From: Paenarthrobacter nitroguajacolicus
Lineage (GTDB): Bacteria; Actinomycetota; Actinomycetes; Actinomycetales; Micrococcaceae
Direction: 5' to 3'
Assembly: GCF_029952445.1 (NCBI RefSeq)
Contig: NZ_JAQPPK010000001.1
Span: forward strand, 186,001-250,000
DNA length: 64,000 nucleotides
The notes under the pieces were generated by a model. It ran no database searches and was not told the DNA's origin. It saw nothing but the letters and a program-made list of their open reading frames with translations. The position numbers and the translations under genes were made by a program. Positions within the stretch are counted from its first letter, which is position 1. Every line of letters begins with the position of its first letter. Of this stretch, positions 62,214 through 64,000 are shown piece after piece.

Positions 62214-62765
62214 CTAGCGGGCGTCCCCCACGAAGCATTTTCCGGTGGACAGGACGGGCAGCACCGTGACCACTACACCGCCGTCGCGTATCTGGCCCAT
62301 GACGCAGGAATTGCCGGACAACGCGGCCGCCTCCATGGCGTCGACATCCAGGCCGGTGGGCGTACGGGTGACCGATACCTCAATCTTGTCCTGGGCGATT
62401 CCGGCCGATACCAGGGCCGAACGCAGCGCTTCCCTGTCCGGTTTGGGGTTGCCGGCTACAAGGTTCTTAAGCGTGGTCTCCACTGTCGAGGCGGTGGCAG
62501 ACACGGCGGGATCAGGGCTTTCCGTGGGTGCCGTGCTGGCACTGGCGCTGTCTGGCGGAGTGGTTTCGCCGCCGGCTGACGGACTGGCGGTGCTGGTGCC
62601 CGCGGCTGTGGTGCCGGTTGCCGTCGTCGTGGGCGCAGGCGCAGCGGTGCAAGCGGTCATCATGACTGCCGCGGCGATCATCAGCGACCATCCTGCCAAG
62701 CGGACATTGGTGGTGACAGCCTGAGCCGGCCGGCCATGCTTCGGTGTGGTTCCCCTGATTATCAC
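62214..62765 (-). CDS. Secreted lipoprotein with a low-complexity linker
   Basis: A 183-residue protein with a basic N-terminus, a hydrophobic core (LAGWSLMIAAAVMM) and lipobox-like MTAC, so a lipoprotein. Then comes a Thr/Ser/Ala/Pro linker of about 50 residues and a small C-terminal domain (VETTLKNLVAGNPKPDREALRSALVSAGI to VMGQIRDGGVVVTVLPVLSTGKCFVGDAR). The domain resembles DUF6993, whose function is unknown, as I recall it. The start is a GTG at 62765 with a weak ribosome site. Confidence 0.78.
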   Translation of the reverse strand: MIIRGTTPKHGRPAQAVTTNVRLAGWSLMIAAAVMMTACTAAPAPTTTATGTTAAGTSTASPSAGGETTPPDSASASTAPTESPDPAVSATASTVETTLKNLVAGNPKPDREALRSALVSAGIAQDKIEVSVTRTPTGLDVDAMEAAALSGNSCVMGQIRDGGVVVTVLPVLSTGKCFVGDAR

Positions 62766-62867
62766 CTAGCCATTGTGCCATTCACAGGAGGCCCGAACGG
62801 GCGTACCGTGTGCTGGGAGGTTTACGGGAGGGTTCCAAGGACCCGAATGAAAGGTGGGGTGCACATC

Positions 62868-63320
62868 ATGAGCGGACAAGTCGTGAGTGGACAAGCCGCA
62901 GACGCCGTTGCGTCGACCACGATCGTTGCCGGGCAGGAACAGGTGTGGGAAGCCCTGACAGATCCGGCCCTCATCAAGCAGTACTTTCTGGGGACCAACG
63001 TCACTACCACCTGGAAAACAGGCGACCCAATAACTTACTCCGGTGAATACAACGGTAAGGAATACGAAGACAAAGGCACTGTCCTGGTATTCGAACCTCC
63101 TGTGCGGCTCAAAAACACGCATTTCAGTCCTTCGTCGGGACTTGCGGACACCCCGGAGAACCATCACACCGTTGAGTACGCCCTGGCCGCGGTTCCCGGC
63201 GGAACCACCGTTACCATCACGCAGGGAAACAATAGGAGCCAAGAAGAAGTGGCATCCTCCACCGCCATGTGGCAGCAGGTGCTGGGCAACCTCAAGGAAT
63301 TCCTGGAGTCCAGGTCCTAG
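62868..63320 (+). CDS. SRPBCC (AHSA1-like) domain protein
   Basis: A 150-residue START-like protein. The sequence VASTTIVAGQEQVWEALTDPALIKQYFLGTNVTTTWKTGD matches the activator of Hsp90 ATPase 1 homology (AHSA1) type of SRPBCC proteins. The domain has a hydrophobic cavity and often acts as a stress or ligand-binding protein. ATG at 62868 has GGTGGGG 8 bp upstream; an ATG at 62847 is possible. A terminator follows. Confidence 0.88.
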   Translation: MSGQVVSGQAADAVASTTIVAGQEQVWEALTDPALIKQYFLGTNVTTTWKTGDPITYSGEYNGKEYEDKGTVLVFEPPVRLKNTHFSPSSGLADTPENHHTVEYALAAVPGGTTVTITQGNNRSQEEVASSTAMWQQVLGNLKEFLESRS

Positions 63321-63324
63321 GAAA

Positions 63325-63356
63325 CACCCTCCCTGGACTGTGATCCAAGGAGGGTG
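63325..63356. terminator. Terminator between the SRPBCC gene and tRNA-Arg
   Basis: CACCCTCC and GGAGGGTG, with TGGA/TCCA inside, form a hairpin of about 12 bp with a small loop. Neither strand shows a long T run. It separates two converging transcripts. Confidence 0.6.
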
Positions 63357-63361
63357 AATTG

Positions 63362-63434
63362 TGCCCCAGGAGGGAATCGAACCCCCGACCGGCGGATTAG
63401 AAGGCCGCTGCTCTATCCCCTGAGCTACTGGGGC
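63362..63434 (-). tRNA. tRNA-Arg(TCT)
   Basis: A 73-nt tRNA: acceptor GCCCCAG/CTGGGGC with A discriminator, D arm GCTCAGGGGATAGAGC, anticodon loop CTTCTAA (anticodon TCT, reading AGA/AGG), and T arm with GGGTTCGATTCCC. The top pair of the anticodon stem is mismatched by eye (C/T), which is common for this tRNA in actinobacteria. No CCA is encoded. Confidence 0.94.
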
Positions 63435-63654
63435 GCACCGACGCGAATGACTACGTGGGCCGCTCGCGCCACAAAGAGTTTACATGCGATCGCTTGGTCA
63501 CCCGCCATCTCCACGCTGGGTGCATCTATTCCTCAACAACGGGCTTGTCGCCGTAGTTATTCACATAGCGGAGGACACGACTGCCATGACCAATGTCATT
63601 CGATGAAGCTGGAGGGGCCGGACAGGCACTTCCCTACATCGTTAAGGACCACCA

Positions 63655-64000
63655 ATGAATGACATGATCACCGTCAGGGGCTTCGTGGCCTCGGACGTGA
63701 AGAGTTCCACCACCACCCGCGGCACAGCAACTGCGTCGTTCCGTCTTGGAACCACGGAACGGCGGTACGACCGTTCGACCAACACCTGGGTGGACGGTAA
63801 TACAAACTGGTACACGGTGCAGTCGTTTCGCTACCTTGCCGGACACGTCGGCTGCAGCATCAAAAAGGGGCAGCGGGTCCTGGTTGTTGGAAAGCTTCGC
63901 CTGAGGCAGTGGGAACACGAAGGCCGCGTCTACCACGTAGCCGAAATCGATGCCGAATCCGTTGGCCACGACCTCATGTGGGGCTCCGCGAACTTCACGC
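63655..64000 (+). CDS. ssb: Single-stranded DNA-binding protein, N-terminal part
   Basis: The gene runs off the right edge; about 115 residues are visible. It is an OB-fold protein of the SSB type: MITVRGFVASDVKSSTTTRGTASASFRLGTTERRYDRSTNTWVDGNTNWYTVQSFRYLAGHV, with the aromatic WYTVQSFRY strand, followed by GCSIKKGQRVLVVGKLRLRQWEHEGRVYHVAEIDAESVGHDLMWG. Start ATG 63655 has AAGGA 6 bp upstream. It may be a second, stress- or competence-type ssb; many actinobacteria carry two. Confidence 0.9.
   Translation, partial: MNDMITVRGFVASDVKSSTTTRGTATASFRLGTTERRYDRSTNTWVDGNTNWYTVQSFRYLAGHVGCSIKKGQRVLVVGKLRLRQWEHEGRVYHVAEIDAESVGHDLMWGSANFT

Overview
This window is high-GC actinobacterial chromosome and most resembles the Arthrobacter/Paenarthrobacter group (inference from gene content; no database was searched). 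Supporting signs are a class Ib ribonucleotide reductase operon with an NrdR-type box, an actinobacterial ileS T-box, paired clpP1/clpP2 followed by clpX, an RNase E with long charged tails next to rplU-rpmA-obg-proB-proA-nadD-rsfS, a mycothiol-type nitroreductase, a group II truncated haemoglobin, and frequent GTG/TTG starts. I see no phage, IS element, CRISPR array or plasmid module. It is mostly core chromosome with a few accessory patches.

Layout. 1-530: 5' end of an iron-type solute-binding lipoprotein behind a promoter with a DtxR/IdeR-like iron box. 524-4521 (minus): nrdH-nrdI-nrdE-nrdF, making dNTPs with a Mn/Fe-tyrosyl class Ib enzyme. 4918-6437 (plus): a LysR regulator and a DUF2004 protein. 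6468-11598 (minus): six tightly coupled genes, MoxR ATPase, DUF58, a small membrane protein, two VWA membrane proteins and a TPR-like membrane protein, whose client is unknown. 11746-11949: a small acidic hypothetical protein. 11973-16327 (minus): ROK regulator, sugar-binding lipoprotein and two permeases, with no ATPase. 16498-19448: an RNA methyltransferase, a cupin, and two identical tRNA-Ala(GGC) genes flanking a gamma-butyrolactone-receptor-like TetR regulator.

19565-32400 (minus): rsfS, a repeat-containing membrane protein, nadD, a His-rich small membrane protein, proA, proB, obg, rpmA, rplU, a ThiD-TenA fusion under a TPP riboswitch, and RNase E. This is a growth block joining ribosome assembly, proline and NAD synthesis, thiamin synthesis and RNA decay. 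32871-33539 is a VKOR disulfide enzyme. 33609-39198 (minus): ndk, a DUF4233 protein, folC and ileS, with an ileS T-box leader at 39199-39431.

39528-45913: an EEP-family phosphodiesterase, an SDR, valS, an Fpg/Nei glycosylase and a mycothiol nitroreductase. 45995-50526 (minus): clpX, clpP2, clpP1, tig and tRNA-Pro, a protein-quality block. 50655-64000: tRNA-Gly, a second Fpg/Nei glycosylase, rpiB, a DUF1648 membrane protein, pepN, OsmC, a nucleoside-sugar-epimerase-like protein, MscS, truncated haemoglobin, a conserved hypothetical, tesB, ettA, a lipoprotein, an SRPBCC protein, tRNA-Arg and the start of an ssb-like gene.

The most interesting non-coding signals are a 14-bp perfect inverted repeat whose right arm contains the osmC start codon, a 12-bp perfect inverted repeat just upstream of the first Fpg/Nei gene, a 14-bp hairpin between nrdE and nrdF, a TPP aptamer that ends on the ribosome-binding site, three convergent gene pairs whose stop codons overlap by 4 bp, and the duplicated tRNA-Ala flanking the TetR gene. 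I did not find a clearly new multi-gene system. The six-gene MoxR/VWA operon is the best uncharacterised module.
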